Positions 8,060-17,059 are shown, numbered from the stretch's first letter. The stretch is 64,000 nucleotides of DNA from Streptomyces humi (GCF_001005085.2 NZ_LBMU02000038.1:62001-126000), one strand, 5' to 3'. The notes: generated by a model not told the origin, from the letters alone. Program-made: numbers and translations.

Positions 8060-9484
8060 ATGGGACGTCATGGGTGGAATTCGGGGGCTGGGCGGTGGCG
8101 GCTCGCCGCCCTGTTAGGGGTGGGTGCGGCCGCTCTTGCCCTGATCGTCGCACTGGTCCACATGTTTCCCGGGGGCGGGAGCGGCGCCGCGGGCACCACC
8201 CGCGACGGCGACAAGGTGCACGGCACCCCCGCGACCCCGCCGGACACGGTCGAGCCGTACGTGGGGTGGGGCTTCACCCACACCCAGTACAGCGCCGACG
8301 AGGGCAGCGCGACCGCCACCGAACGGGTCGAGGGCCTGCTGGCGAAGGACGCCGGACTGCCGCAGAACCAGGCCGTCATGGGCTGGGGCGCCGACAACCC
8401 CGAACCGGTGAAGGGGCGTTACGACTTCGGCGCGCTGGACCGCCGGGTCGACTTCATGCGCAGGTCCGGCGGTACCCCGGTGATCACCCTGTGCTGCTCC
8501 CCGGACTGGATGAAGGGCGGCAGGGCCGGCGTGGACAACACCGACTGGAGCCAGGCCGCCCTGGAGACCGCGCCCACCCCCGACCACTACCAGGACTACG
8601 CGGACCTCGCCGCGACCGTCGCCAGGCGCTACCCGGACGTACGGCACTTCATCGTCTGGAACGAGTTCAAGGGCTTCTGGAACAACTCCAGGGCCCGCTG
8701 GGACTACGAGGGGTACACCCAGCTCTACAACCTCGTCTACAAGGCGTTGAAGGCGGTCGACAAGGACATCATGGTCGGCGGGCCCTACCTCGTCATGGAC
8801 AGCTTCGGCCCGGGCCGGACCGAGAACGCCTCCGCGACCCTGAAGGGCCCCTGGGGCGTCATGGACCAGCGGGTCGTGGACGCCTTCGACTACTGGAACT
8901 CCCACAAGGCGGGCGCCGACTTCGTGGTGGTCGACGGGTCCAGCTACACCAACGACGACGAACCGCTGCCGAACGAGTTCGCGGCCACGGCCAAGCTGAC
9001 CTACGTGAGCGAGTGGGTGCGGGCCCGGACCCACGACCTGCCGCTGTGGTGGGCCGAGTACTACGTGGAGCCCGCCGACGGCGAGGACGAACGCGCCGGC
9101 TGGACCGAACCGCACCGGGTCGCCGTCCAGGCCACCGGCATGATCGCGCTGGCCGAGGGCGGCACCGACTCCGCCTTCTACTGGAACCCGGAGGCCGAGC
9201 AGGGCGGCGACTGCGCGGGCTGCCTGTGGACCACGACCGACAGCGCCACCGGCGGGCGGCCCGAGCCCATGTACGACCTGGTGTCCCGTTTCGGCCGGGC
9301 CTTCCCACCGGGGACCCGGTACGAGAAGGTCTCCGTCGCCGCGGACGACGTGCCCGGCGTCCGGGTCCTCGCCGACGACAGGACGGTGCTGGTCGTCAAC
9401 ACCCTCGACCGGGCGATCAGCGCCCAGGTGGACGGGAAGCGGTTCGACATGAAGGCGTACGAGGTGAAGTGGCTCACCAGGTGA
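8060..9484 (+). CDS. Membrane-anchored glycoside hydrolase, clan A (GH39-like); contains a TTA codon
   Basis: 474 residues from ATG 8060. Residues 12-32 (WRLAALLGVGAAALALIVALV) form an N-terminal anchor or uncleaved signal. The catalytic TIM barrel follows: acid/base Glu202 in FIVWNEFKG and probable nucleophile Glu333 in LPLWWAEYYVEP, the strand-4 and strand-7 glutamates of clan GH-A; xylosidases of GH39 are the nearest family I recall. The gene converges on the glycan biosynthesis operon and ends in a shared hairpin, suggesting a role in trimming that exported polymer. Codon 19 (8114-8116) is TTA, so translation may need bldA tRNA. No clear ribosome binding site precedes the ATG, so the start is not certain. 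Confidence 0.82.
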   Translation: MGRHGWNSGAGRWRLAALLGVGAAALALIVALVHMFPGGGSGAAGTTRDGDKVHGTPATPPDTVEPYVGWGFTHTQYSADEGSATATERVEGLLAKDAGLPQNQAVMGWGADNPEPVKGRYDFGALDRRVDFMRRSGGTPVITLCCSPDWMKGGRAGVDNTDWSQAALETAPTPDHYQDYADLAATVARRYPDVRHFIVWNEFKGFWNNSRARWDYEGYTQLYNLVYKALKAVDKDIMVGGPYLVMDSFGPGRTENASATLKGPWGVMDQRVVDAFDYWNSHKAGADFVVVDGSSYTNDDEPLPNEFAATAKLTYVSEWVRARTHDLPLWWAEYYVEPADGEDERAGWTEPHRVAVQATGMIALAEGGTDSAFYWNPEAEQGGDCAGCLWTTTDSATGGRPEPMYDLVSRFGRAFPPGTRYEKVSVAADDVPGVRVLADDRTVLVVNTLDRAISAQVDGKRFDMKAYEVKWLTR

Positions 9485-9495
9485 GCCACTTCACC
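9463..9495. terminator. Perfect 15-bp hairpin shared by convergent genes
   Basis: GGTGAAGTGGCTCAC (9463-9477), loop CAG, GTGAGCCACTTCACC (9481-9495): a perfect 15-bp stem with a 3-nt loop. It contains the last codons and TGA stop (9482-9484) of the glycoside hydrolase gene and stops four bases short of the flippase-fusion stop codon at 9499. It is symmetric, so it can serve both strands. Confidence 0.85.
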
Positions 9496-9498
9496 CCC

Positions 9499-12400
9499 TC
9501 ACTTGAGCGTCAGGAACCGCTGTGCCAGCGAAGCCAGCAGCACCGCGAGCAACGGCATCGAGAACCAGAAGCCGGCCTGGAGCAGCCGCAGTTGGCGCAC
9601 CCCGGGCCGCACCGCCACCCGGACCGCCTCGCGCGCCGTCAGCAGCAGGATCAGCACGGCGGCCGCGAGACCGCCGACCACCGACCACGGCGTCCAGGTG
9701 ATCCGCGGCCCGATCGGCCCCGGATCCGGCTTTTCGACCGCCCCCGCCGGTGGGGTGCGCAACGCGTACATGGTCACGTCGTCGTTGACCAGGACCTTCT
9801 TCAGATCCCGCCGGCCGTCCAGGTTCCGGATCAGCCGGCTCTGCCAGGTCGCCGAGTAGCCGGCGTCCATCCGGAGGTAGGTGACCTGACTGCTGTTGAC
9901 CATCAGGTACGAGTTCGGACCGGCGTCCCTGAGCCCCTTGACCAGGCCCGACACCAGCACCGGGTCGGTCGGCGCGAGCGTCGGCACGTAGTCGACCCGC
10001 TCCATGTCCTTCGCGCCCCACGGGATCGCCGGGGTCACGTCGTCGACGGTGTCGTTGCTCAGCCACAGCAGCCGTACCGTCGGTCTGTCGTGGGCGTAGA
10101 CGTAGTCCATGGCGGCGACCTCGCCGGGCCGCACCCGTTCGAACGACTCGTTGCCCCAGCGGGCCACCAGGAAGCCGCCCATGAGCAGCAGCCCGGCCAC
10201 GAGCGCGGCCACCGGCGCCAGGCCGACCCGGTCCCGCTCCCGCTCCTTCGCCGTGGCCCCGGTGCGCGGGAACAGGGCGAGACCGGCGAGCAGGGCCGCG
10301 CCCGGCAGGGCGAACATGAAGACCCGCAGCGCCATCTCGCCGCCGTAGGACTGCATCCCGAAGCCGAGGAACGGCACGAAGGCCAGCACCGGCAGGGAGC
10401 GCTCGCGGTACCGGTGGAAGCGGCGCCGCCACCAGCCCCAGACGGCGAACGCCAGCGTGCTCCCGGCCAGCAGGACCCGGACGTACAGCACCAGCTTGTG
10501 GGTCGAACTGCCGCCCTGGATACGACCGGAGACCGATGTCGACACATTGCTGCCGACCCCCCCGACCCCGCCGAACAGCTCGTCGAAGTGACCGGACCAG
10601 TACGGCTCGGCCATGAAGCCCAGCCAGACCGCCGCGACCACCCCGAACAGCAGCGGCAGACCGCGCAGTTCGGACCTGCCGACCAGCACCAGGACCGCGA
10701 GCACGCCCAGCATCACGAACGGGGTGAGCTGGTGCGCCGGGACCGTCGCCGCGTACAGACCGACCAGCACCATGAGCAGCACGGCCCGCTGCCGCCGGTC
10801 GGCCGGCTCGACCTCGGCCTCGCCGGGCCGGAACCTCGTCCAGATGACGTGCGGGGCACGGAACCAGACGAGCAGGATCGCCACGAACACCAGGTACAGG
10901 AGGTAGGTGAAGCCCTGCGGGGAGAAGTAGTCCTGGCCGACCCAGCCGCACAGCACGAAGACCCAGATGCCGGTCCACTTCGCCCGCCAGCTCGCCCGCA
11001 TCGACCGCACGAGCAGGAACATCGGGGCCAGGTAGGCCAGTTGGATGAACGTCGGCCACCAGCGGATGACCTCGGTGAAGTCCGTGACCCCGCAGGCCCG
11101 GCCGACGAAGGCCGCCGCCGCGAAGAACCCGGGCCAGCTCCAGCGGGCGTCCAGGTCCGGTACGGCCGACCCGGTGCGGTCGACGTAGTCGATGAACCCG
11201 AGGTGCTGCCAGGCGGTCGGGAACCGCGGCTCCGTCTCGATCACCGCGGGCAGCGCGTGCAGCGACACGACCGTCGCCAGCAGGGTGACAAGGAGCAGCG
11301 CCTTGTGCTCCCGGCGCAGCCACAGCAGCGCGGCGAACACCGTGACCAGCAGGGCCGCCCCGGCCAGTGTCGGCACCGGCAGTACCGAGACCAGCCCCAG
11401 GCCGCCCATCCGGTCCAGGTCGGCGTCGTCGAGCCGGGCGGCCGGCACCCAGTACAGCAGCAGGGCGGCGACCAGCAGACAGCCGAGGACCACTCCCGGA
11501 CGGGTGGGCGTCAGCCGCTCCCGCAGCGACCGGGCGGGTTCCTCCGGAGCCGCCGCCTCCGTCAGCAGCGAGACCTCGGCGGGCCCGCGCGAGGCCTCCG
11601 CACCCGGTTCACGCCCCGCCACGGGGGACCCGGGACTCCGCGGTGACCACAGCGCCCGCGTCGGCCGGTCGTCCGCTGGTACGACCGGCGTACCCGTGGG
11701 CGGGGTCCCCGGCCCCGGCCGTACGTCCGGCCGGCGTTCCACGTGGTCGAAGTCGACGTGGATGCCGAGGGCCAGGGTGTCGCTGTCCAGCGCCCACGCC
11801 GGACCCCGCCTGCGGGACACGGACGACGGCACCTCGCGCGCCCCCAGGTCGGCGAGGTCGCCGTCCGGTGCCGTGCCGTCCGGGATCTCGCCCGGGGCCG
11901 CCCGGAGCGTCCGCCACAGCCGGGGCGCCGCGACGGCCACGATCACCGCGAGACTGGAGATCTCGGCCACGCCCGCGCCGGTCAGCCCCATCCGTGGCAG
12001 GAGCAGCAGGGTCAGACCGAGCACCAGGACGCACAACAGGCCCTGGAGCCAGGCGAGTCCGGCGGTCCGGCTCTGTGCGCGCAGCACGGCGAAGTAGGTC
12101 TCCATGACGACCCGGAGCAGCGCCCCGACCGCGAACCAGCGCAGCAGCGGGGTGGCCGTGTCCGCGTAGCCCGGCCCGAACACGCCGAGGATCCAGGGCG
12201 CCCCGAAGAACAGCACCGCGCAGATCGGGATCATGATCCGGGCCATCCGCCGCAGCGCGGCCCGGGTGTTGGCGGCCAGCCGGGCCGGGTCGTGCGAGCC
12301 CTCGACGGTGAGTGACGCGCCCATGTTGATGGCGAGCAGGTTGGTGGTGCCGCCGATGGTGGTGGTGATGTAGAAGTACGCGTTGTCCTCGGAGCTGACC

Positions 12401-13233
12401 TGCGAGGCGATGATCACCGGGACCAGGTAGACCACGGCGAGGGAGAACAGCGAGCCGGTGTAGTCGCCGGCCAGGAACCTGCCGACCTCCTTCGGCGTGG
12501 GCGGTTTCGCGTGGTCCTCGGTGGCCTTGACATGCCGGGGCACCAGCCGCCGGAACACCAGCCAGCCCAGCGGCACGAACGAGGTGGCGATCGCGGCGAC
12601 CCAGGAGACGAAGACTCCGGCCACCGGGACGGCCGCCGCGAAGGTGACCAGCAGCGCCAGTTTGACCGCCGAGAACACGGTGTTGCCCACCGGCACCCAG
12701 GGTGCGCTGCGCAGCCCGGTCAGCACCCCGTCCTGGAGGGTGAGCAGGTTCCAGGCGACGACGGCCACCACGAACCCGGCCCCGGGCAGCGGTCCGTGCA
12801 GGAAGCGGTACGAAGGACCCCACACCCCGAGGGTCATCAGGAAGACGCCGGCCGCCAGTGCGACGATCAGTGAACTACCCGCGTACGTACGGAAGATGAA
12901 GATGCCGGTCCCGCGTCCGGCGACCGGGATGAAGCGGGCCAGCGCACCGGTCAGGGTGACCGCGGTGAGGCCCGCGAGGAGCTTCATGGCGGCGATCGCG
13001 GCGGAACCCTGGCCGACCGCGGACTCGGAGTAGTAGCGGGCCGCGGCCAGCCAGAAGCCGAGGCCGAGGACGGCGGAGATGCCGGTGTTCAGCATCAGCG
13101 CGTAGGCGTTCCGGAAGAGGGGGCCGCCGCCGGGCGAGCCGCCCCTTCCGGGCAGGCGGAGGCGGCGTCCCGACTGCTCGGGCGCCGCCGTCCCGGTGGT
13201 CGCGGCCTCGGTTGTGGTCGTCGTGTCAGACAC
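9499..13233 (-). CDS. Giant fused membrane protein: polysaccharide flippase (MOP/Wzx-like) plus polymerase/glycosyltransferase-like C-terminal membrane domain
   Basis: 1244 residues from GTG 13233; the GTGTCTGA start overlaps the deacetylase stop by 8 nt. Residues about 35-460 form an oligosaccharide-flippase (MATE-like) module of about 12 helices, including GISAVLGLGFWLAAARYYS and INMGASLTVEGSHDP. A charged, Pro-rich cytoplasmic linker (about 460-590, with VSRRRGPAWALDSDTLALGIHVDFDHVE) joins a second multi-helix unit from about 590 (VVLGCLLVAALLLYWVPAARL) with VDRTGSAVPDLDARWSWPGFF and a late extracytoplasmic region (residues about 1000-1180), like O-antigen polymerase or GT-C proteins. Flipping and polymerising or extending in one chain would couple export to assembly. 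The flippase call is confident; the second activity is inferred from topology and context. Confidence 0.82.
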   Translation of the reverse strand: MSDTTTTTEAATTGTAAPEQSGRRLRLPGRGGSPGGGPLFRNAYALMLNTGISAVLGLGFWLAAARYYSESAVGQGSAAIAAMKLLAGLTAVTLTGALARFIPVAGRGTGIFIFRTYAGSSLIVALAAGVFLMTLGVWGPSYRFLHGPLPGAGFVVAVVAWNLLTLQDGVLTGLRSAPWVPVGNTVFSAVKLALLVTFAAAVPVAGVFVSWVAAIATSFVPLGWLVFRRLVPRHVKATEDHAKPPTPKEVGRFLAGDYTGSLFSLAVVYLVPVIIASQVSSEDNAYFYITTTIGGTTNLLAINMGASLTVEGSHDPARLAANTRAALRRMARIMIPICAVLFFGAPWILGVFGPGYADTATPLLRWFAVGALLRVVMETYFAVLRAQSRTAGLAWLQGLLCVLVLGLTLLLLPRMGLTGAGVAEISSLAVIVAVAAPRLWRTLRAAPGEIPDGTAPDGDLADLGAREVPSSVSRRRGPAWALDSDTLALGIHVDFDHVERRPDVRPGPGTPPTGTPVVPADDRPTRALWSPRSPGSPVAGREPGAEASRGPAEVSLLTEAAAPEEPARSLRERLTPTRPGVVLGCLLVAALLLYWVPAARLDDADLDRMGGLGLVSVLPVPTLAGAALLVTVFAALLWLRREHKALLLVTLLATVVSLHALPAVIETEPRFPTAWQHLGFIDYVDRTGSAVPDLDARWSWPGFFAAAAFVGRACGVTDFTEVIRWWPTFIQLAYLAPMFLLVRSMRASWRAKWTGIWVFVLCGWVGQDYFSPQGFTYLLYLVFVAILLVWFRAPHVIWTRFRPGEAEVEPADRRQRAVLLMVLVGLYAATVPAHQLTPFVMLGVLAVLVLVGRSELRGLPLLFGVVAAVWLGFMAEPYWSGHFDELFGGVGGVGSNVSTSVSGRIQGGSSTHKLVLYVRVLLAGSTLAFAVWGWWRRRFHRYRERSLPVLAFVPFLGFGMQSYGGEMALRVFMFALPGAALLAGLALFPRTGATAKERERDRVGLAPVAALVAGLLLMGGFLVARWGNESFERVRPGEVAAMDYVYAHDRPTVRLLWLSNDTVDDVTPAIPWGAKDMERVDYVPTLAPTDPVLVSGLVKGLRDAGPNSYLMVNSSQVTYLRMDAGYSATWQSRLIRNLDGRRDLKKVLVNDDVTMYALRTPPAGAVEKPDPGPIGPRITWTPWSVVGGLAAAVLILLLTAREAVRVAVRPGVRQLRLLQAGFWFSMPLLAVLLASLAQRFLTLK

Positions 13234-14026
13234 GGGAACGGCTGGCCTTCCGGCGGACCTGGCGGGCTCTGCGGAGAACGGCGTACCCCTTGGTGAGGGC
13301 ACGGTCCTTGGCGAAGTTGCGGACGATCCCCCGGCCTTCGAGCAGCCGGGTGAACTCCTCGGCGTCCGTGCTGCGGCGCACGGTGACGCGGTGCAGCGCG
13401 AACGGACCCTGACGGCGGCGGGCGAGTCCGTTCCCGACGGCGAGCGCCTGGGCGAACCCGGCCGCCCGGACGGCCGTCCGCACCCGGCGGCTGGAGTAGC
13501 CGTACGGGTAGGCGAACGAGGCCGGCCGGGCGCCCATTTCGTCGGTCACGATCTCCCGGCAACGGACCAGTTCCTCGCGGAGCCGGTCGTCGTCGAGCTG
13601 GTCGAGCTGCGGGTGGGTGTGACTGTGCCCGCCGATCTCGCAGCCCCCGTCGGCCAGTTCGCGCACCTGGTCCCAGTCGAGCATGGCGTCCAGACCGCCT
13701 CCGGTGTCGTACGCGCCCCGGATCCAGCCCGTCGAGACGAACAGGGTGGCCGCGAAACCGTGCTTGGCGAGGACGGGCAGGGCGTGGCGGTGCACGCCCT
13801 CGTAGCCGTCGTCGAAGGTGATCAGGACCGGGCGGTGCGGGAGGGGACTCCCTGAGCGCCAACCCGCCGCCAGATCGGCCGTGGTGACCGGAGTCAGTCC
13901 CAGGTCGCCGATGAGCGCCAGCTGCTCGGCGAACGCCTCGGGCGCCACCGACAGCGCGCGGGTGGCGTCGTTCGGCGCGGTCGCGACCGAGTGGTACATG
14001 AGGATGGGCACGGATGCCTCAGCCAT
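13226..14026 (-). CDS. Polysaccharide deacetylase (NodB homology, carbohydrate esterase 4-like)
   Basis: 266 residues, ATG 14026, overlapping the upstream glycosyltransferase stop by 8 nt (ATGGCTGA). It contains the NodB core: PILMYHSV near the N-terminus, TFDDGY at 70-75 (catalytic base Asp72 and metal ligand Asp73), the metal-binding GGHSHTHPQL and a later FAYPYGYSSRRV motif. Family members remove N-acetyl groups from GlcNAc-containing polymers. There is no signal peptide, so it may act on a lipid-linked intermediate in the cytoplasm or leave by another route. Its place between glycosyltransferases and the flippase fusion argues for tailoring of the same polymer. Confidence 0.88.
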   Translation of the reverse strand: MAEASVPILMYHSVATAPNDATRALSVAPEAFAEQLALIGDLGLTPVTTADLAAGWRSGSPLPHRPVLITFDDGYEGVHRHALPVLAKHGFAATLFVSTGWIRGAYDTGGGLDAMLDWDQVRELADGGCEIGGHSHTHPQLDQLDDDRLREELVRCREIVTDEMGARPASFAYPYGYSSRRVRTAVRAAGFAQALAVGNGLARRRQGPFALHRVTVRRSTDAEEFTRLLEGRGIVRNFAKDRALTKGYAVLRRARQVRRKASRSRV

Positions 14027-15017
14027 CGGATCTCCTCTCGATCTCGGTGACGGAGAAGGCCGCCCCGCCCCGCCGCGCCCGTACGCTCCCCACCAGGTAG
14101 CCGCCGGCCGCCGTCAGCACCCCGGTGACGATCGCGCCCGCCCGGCCCGCGCCGCCCGGCCTGGCCAGCAGTGCGTCCCGCAGGCCACGAGCGACCCCGG
14201 CGGGCAGCACCCGTGTGGTGTACCGGCGTTCGGACTCCAGTCCCTTGCCGGCGCCCACGCTCCGGGCGACCAGGGCCTTGGAGAGCCCTTCGGCGTAGGC
14301 GCGGGTACGGAAGTAGCCGAAGTGCTCACGCGCTTCGGGCACCCGGTGGTGGATCACCGCGCGGTCGTCGATGAGCAGCACGGCGTCCGGCCGGGCCCGG
14401 GTGAGCCGGATGCACAGCTCGGTCTCCTCGCCGCCCAGCGGGCGCCGGTCGCCGTCCCGGCCGATGCCGGTGGCGAAGCCGCCCGCCGCGTCGAAGGCGG
14501 TACGCCGGAAAGAAGCGTTTCCCCCGAGGACGTTGCGGACCCGGACCCGCCCGGCGGGCAGGCCCCGGTACGTACAGCCGACCACCCAGTCGAACTCCTC
14601 CGGGAACCAGTCGGGCCGGCGGCCCGAGGCCCAGAGCGGCACGGTCCGGCCGCCGACCGCCATCACCCGCGGGTCGGCGTACCCCTCGGCGAAGCGGCGC
14701 AGCCAGTCCCGCTCGGCCACCGCGTCGTCGTCGAGGAAGGCGATCACCTCGCCGTAGGAGGCGGCGATGCCCGTGTTGCGGCCGGCGGACAGGCCGCGGG
14801 GACCCGCGTTGGCGAGCACCCGCACCCCCCTGGCCTCCTTGTACTCCTTGTACTCCTTCGTGAGCCGTTCCAGGAGCGCCGGGTTGTGGTCGACGACCAG
14901 CAGGGTCTCCAGCGCCGGATACGACTGGGCGCGCACCGAGGAGACCGCCGCGAGGATGTCCTCCCAGCGGTCCTCGGTGTACACGCAGATCACGACGGAG
15001 ATGTCGGGATCGCTCAA
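14019..15017 (-). CDS. Glycosyltransferase family 2
   Basis: 332 residues beginning TTG AGC GAT at 15017; TTGA overlaps the stop of the upstream gene by 4 nt. The GT-A fold is clear: ISVVICVYTEDRWEDILAAVSSVRAQ, LETLLVVDHNP, GLSAGRNTGIAASYGEVIAFLDDDAV (the DxD nucleotide-sugar/metal site), RVRNVLGGNASFRRTAFDAAGGF and LGGEETELCIRLTR (catalytic-base ED-like motif). A hydrophobic segment near the C-terminus (AIVTGVLTAAGGYLVGSV) suggests peripheral membrane attachment. As the second gene of a four-gene coupled operon it probably adds a sugar to the lipid-linked intermediate. Confidence 0.9.
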   Translation of the reverse strand: MSDPDISVVICVYTEDRWEDILAAVSSVRAQSYPALETLLVVDHNPALLERLTKEYKEYKEARGVRVLANAGPRGLSAGRNTGIAASYGEVIAFLDDDAVAERDWLRRFAEGYADPRVMAVGGRTVPLWASGRRPDWFPEEFDWVVGCTYRGLPAGRVRVRNVLGGNASFRRTAFDAAGGFATGIGRDGDRRPLGGEETELCIRLTRARPDAVLLIDDRAVIHHRVPEAREHFGYFRTRAYAEGLSKALVARSVGAGKGLESERRYTTRVLPAGVARGLRDALLARPGGAGRAGAIVTGVLTAAGGYLVGSVRARRGGAAFSVTEIERRSDG

Positions 15018-15835
15018 GACGACTCTCCCCGGCCCTGGCCGAGCAGCGGGGAGTGCCGTACCTGCCGGCGCAGGGCACGCCGGTTGGAGCGCTCCCCGAG
15101 GATCACCTTGAGCACCCGGAGCCCGTCGCGTACGGCGCGCAGGTTACTGGTGCCGTGGATGCGGAGGTACTCGTAGCTGGGGATCTCCTGCACCCTCAGG
15201 CCGGCCTTGACGACCCGGATGTTGATCAGGGTCTCGATCTCGAAGCCGGTGCAGTCGAGGTCGATCTTGTCGAGGCAGTGCCGCCAGAACGCGTTGTACC
15301 CGTAGCACAGATCGGTGTAGCGGGCGCCGAACTTGCGGTTGACGACCGTGCACAGCGCCCAGTTGCCGAGCTTGCGGATGAAGGTCATGTCGTCCGTGCC
15401 GCCGCCGTTGGCGAAGCGGGAGCCCTTGGCGAAGTCGGCGCCCGAGACCAGGGCGGAGACGTACGACACGATCTCGTGGCCGTCGGCCGAGCCGTCCGCG
15501 TCCACCATGACGATGATGTCGCCGGTGCACGCTTCGAACCCGGTGATCAGGGCGTCCCCCTTGCCCTTGCCACGCTGTTCGACGACTTTCACACCGGGCC
15601 ACGACTCCCGTGCCACTGCCACGGTGCCGTCGCTGGAATTGCCGTCGACAAGCACCACTTCGTGTATCCAGTCGGGAAGGGTCTTGAAGACGTAGGGGAG
15701 ATTCTCCGCCTCGTTCATGGCGGGGATCACCACGCTCACCGGCGGTGTGATCGCCAGGTGGGAGGAGATCGGTCGGTATTCGGCAGCCATTAACGGGTCC
15801 TGGCCCGAAGCCGGCTGCCGCAGAACGGAACTCAT
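15014..15835 (-). CDS. Glycosyltransferase family 2, dolichol-phosphate mannosyltransferase-like
   Basis: 273 residues from ATG 15835, with GAGAGGGAC about eight bases upstream. The conserved block is VSVVIPAMNEAENLPYVFKTLP, VVLVDGNSSDGTVAVARE, KGKGDALITGFEACTGDIIVMVDADGS (DAD metal site), then FAKGSRF and GYNAFWRHCLDKI, as in DPM1/GtrB-like enzymes that charge polyprenyl phosphate. It lacks the C-terminal membrane helices of GtrB. It heads the glycan operon. Codon 15 (15791-15793) is TTA; if the internal ATG at 15790 is the true start, the TTA is not translated. Confidence 0.9.
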   Translation of the reverse strand: MSSVLRQPASGQDPLMAAEYRPISSHLAITPPVSVVIPAMNEAENLPYVFKTLPDWIHEVVLVDGNSSDGTVAVARESWPGVKVVEQRGKGKGDALITGFEACTGDIIVMVDADGSADGHEIVSYVSALVSGADFAKGSRFANGGGTDDMTFIRKLGNWALCTVVNRKFGARYTDLCYGYNAFWRHCLDKIDLDCTGFEIETLINIRVVKAGLRVQEIPSYEYLRIHGTSNLRAVRDGLRVLKVILGERSNRRALRRQVRHSPLLGQGRGESS

Positions 15836-16244
15836 GAGTCTTGTCCCTCTCGTCCGGTGGACCGCCCGCCCCTGGGCAGCCCGCTTCCGTGTCCGGTTCG
15901 AAAGGGGGGTTCTCACCCGCGGCACGGAAAACGGATCTCCGTATCCGCAGGTCAGCTGGAAAAGCTGGCCGGTCTGCCGAAGAACGGCAGCCGGTCGCGC
16001 GGCACGACTCGGAAACGACAGCGCTCACAGCTGTTGCGTGTGCGTTCACCGAGCACGGCACCCCCCTACCGCGCCCCGCCCCGGAACACCGCGGTTTTCG
16101 AGCCCTCCCCTGGAACCGCTGGCTGATGATCCGATGCGAGTGAGATGTACGACGATATTGATGATTAAGCCGATATGGCAAGACCCGCAGGCCGGTCTCG
16201 CGTTTTTCTTGGATTGGCCGTTGCGCAGCTTTGGCCAGGCATTC
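15836..16244. other. 409-bp leader/promoter region of the glycan operon
   Basis: No gene is seen here. The right half (about 16130-16290) is clearly AT-richer than its surroundings. On the minus strand TTGCCA (16181-16176), 16 nt, then AATATC (16159-16154) is a possible sigma-70-type promoter. A small hairpin, CTGCCG (15974-15979) AAGAA CGGCAG (15985-15990), would lie in a long 5' untranslated leader of more than 300 nt. These elements are candidates only. Confidence 0.4.
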
Positions 16245-16679
16245 TCATTTACTCGAACGGATTTTCCTCGCCCGTTTGAGAATTCGCTCCACCGGTCGCA
16301 GCCGTACCAGCAGAAGCAGGAGAAGGCTGATCGCGGTGACGGCGACGATCCCGCCGCGCCACGACCAGCGATGGGTGGCGAGCATGCCCTGGGCGACCAG
16401 CATGTCCAGGGCGACGGCACCCGCGAGCGCGGTCAGGACCCGGGCGAACGGATCGAGTCCGCGCAGTGCCAGGGCGACCGCCGCGGCCGGCGCGGCGAGC
16501 AGGAACAGCAGGACGAGCGGCGCACGCGACGATGAGCCGGATTCGGTCAGCGCGAGCAGCGCACCGGTCGCTCCGACGGCCGTCGCGGCTCCCGCGAGCA
16601 CGGGTCCCAGGTCCCTCCCCGGTCCTGGCCGCGCCCGTTCCTCCGCTGTTGGCGATGGCTTGAGCCGTATGGTCTGCAT
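16245..16679 (-). CDS. Small multi-helix membrane protein, unknown function
   Basis: 144 residues from ATG 16679 (MQTIRLKPSPTAEERARPG), with a G-rich run (TTGGGGGG) about ten bases upstream. It has four predicted membrane segments: LGPVLAGAATAVGATGALLAL, PLVLLFLLAAPAAAVALAL, VLTALAGAVALDMLVAQGML and GGIVAVTAISLLLLLLV, then a basic tail ending KRARKIRSSK. It is upstream of the glycan operon on the same strand but 409 bp away, so it may have its own transcript. I recognise no family. By position it may be an accessory membrane part of the glycan machinery. Confidence 0.72.
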   Translation of the reverse strand: MQTIRLKPSPTAEERARPGPGRDLGPVLAGAATAVGATGALLALTESGSSSRAPLVLLFLLAAPAAAVALALRGLDPFARVLTALAGAVALDMLVAQGMLATHRWSWRGGIVAVTAISLLLLLLVRLRPVERILKRARKIRSSK

Positions 16680-17059
16680 GGCCGACTTTGCCCCCCAAGG
16701 CGCCGGATGCCGGACTTCAATGTGGCGCAGCCCGCCGGGGGCGTCAAGCGGGCCTCCGGATATGACCGATCCCCGGAGACGGCTGTTGTCTCCGGGGAGC
16801 AAGTCGCCCGATTCCTTTGCGTACTGACGATCGGTAGCGACACGGATGGCGGTGGCGGTGGCCTGGGTGTCGTGGTCGGCGAAGAGTCGACGACCTGCCG
16901 CGCGCCTGTCATGAGCACGTACTCAAATGCCCGGGAACGTACAGGATCGGTCCGTTCAGGGCTGATTGGGGCCCCGGAAAGTTTTGGCATGGACACTTCC
17001 CGTCAACACGCGTAGTTGCTACGAAAGTTGTGGCAGAGATCCTGCTAAAGGGAGGTTCC
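16680..17059. other. 380-bp divergent intergenic region with an inverted repeat
   Basis: No gene is seen. It separates the small membrane protein (minus) from the secreted lipase (plus). TCCCCGGAGAC (16770-16780), loop GGCTGTT, GTCTCCGGGGA (16788-16798) is a perfect 11-bp inverted repeat 90 bp upstream of the membrane protein start. It could be a terminator facing either way or a regulator site; there is no T-run. The lipase promoter must lie between 16800 and 17040, but I could not identify its boxes. Confidence 0.5.

Noticed and set aside
8933..8992. Second reading of the hydrolase region as part of a larger secreted protein
   Set aside because: The frame upstream of ATG 8060 lacks a plausible signal or family similarity, so extension was not accepted.
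7933..11646. Very long open frame on the plus strand, largely antisense to the flippase fusion
   Set aside because: It is an artefact of high GC in third positions. It is Arg/Pro/Gln-rich with no domain, and it crosses the hydrolase gene in another frame and the flippase gene antisense.
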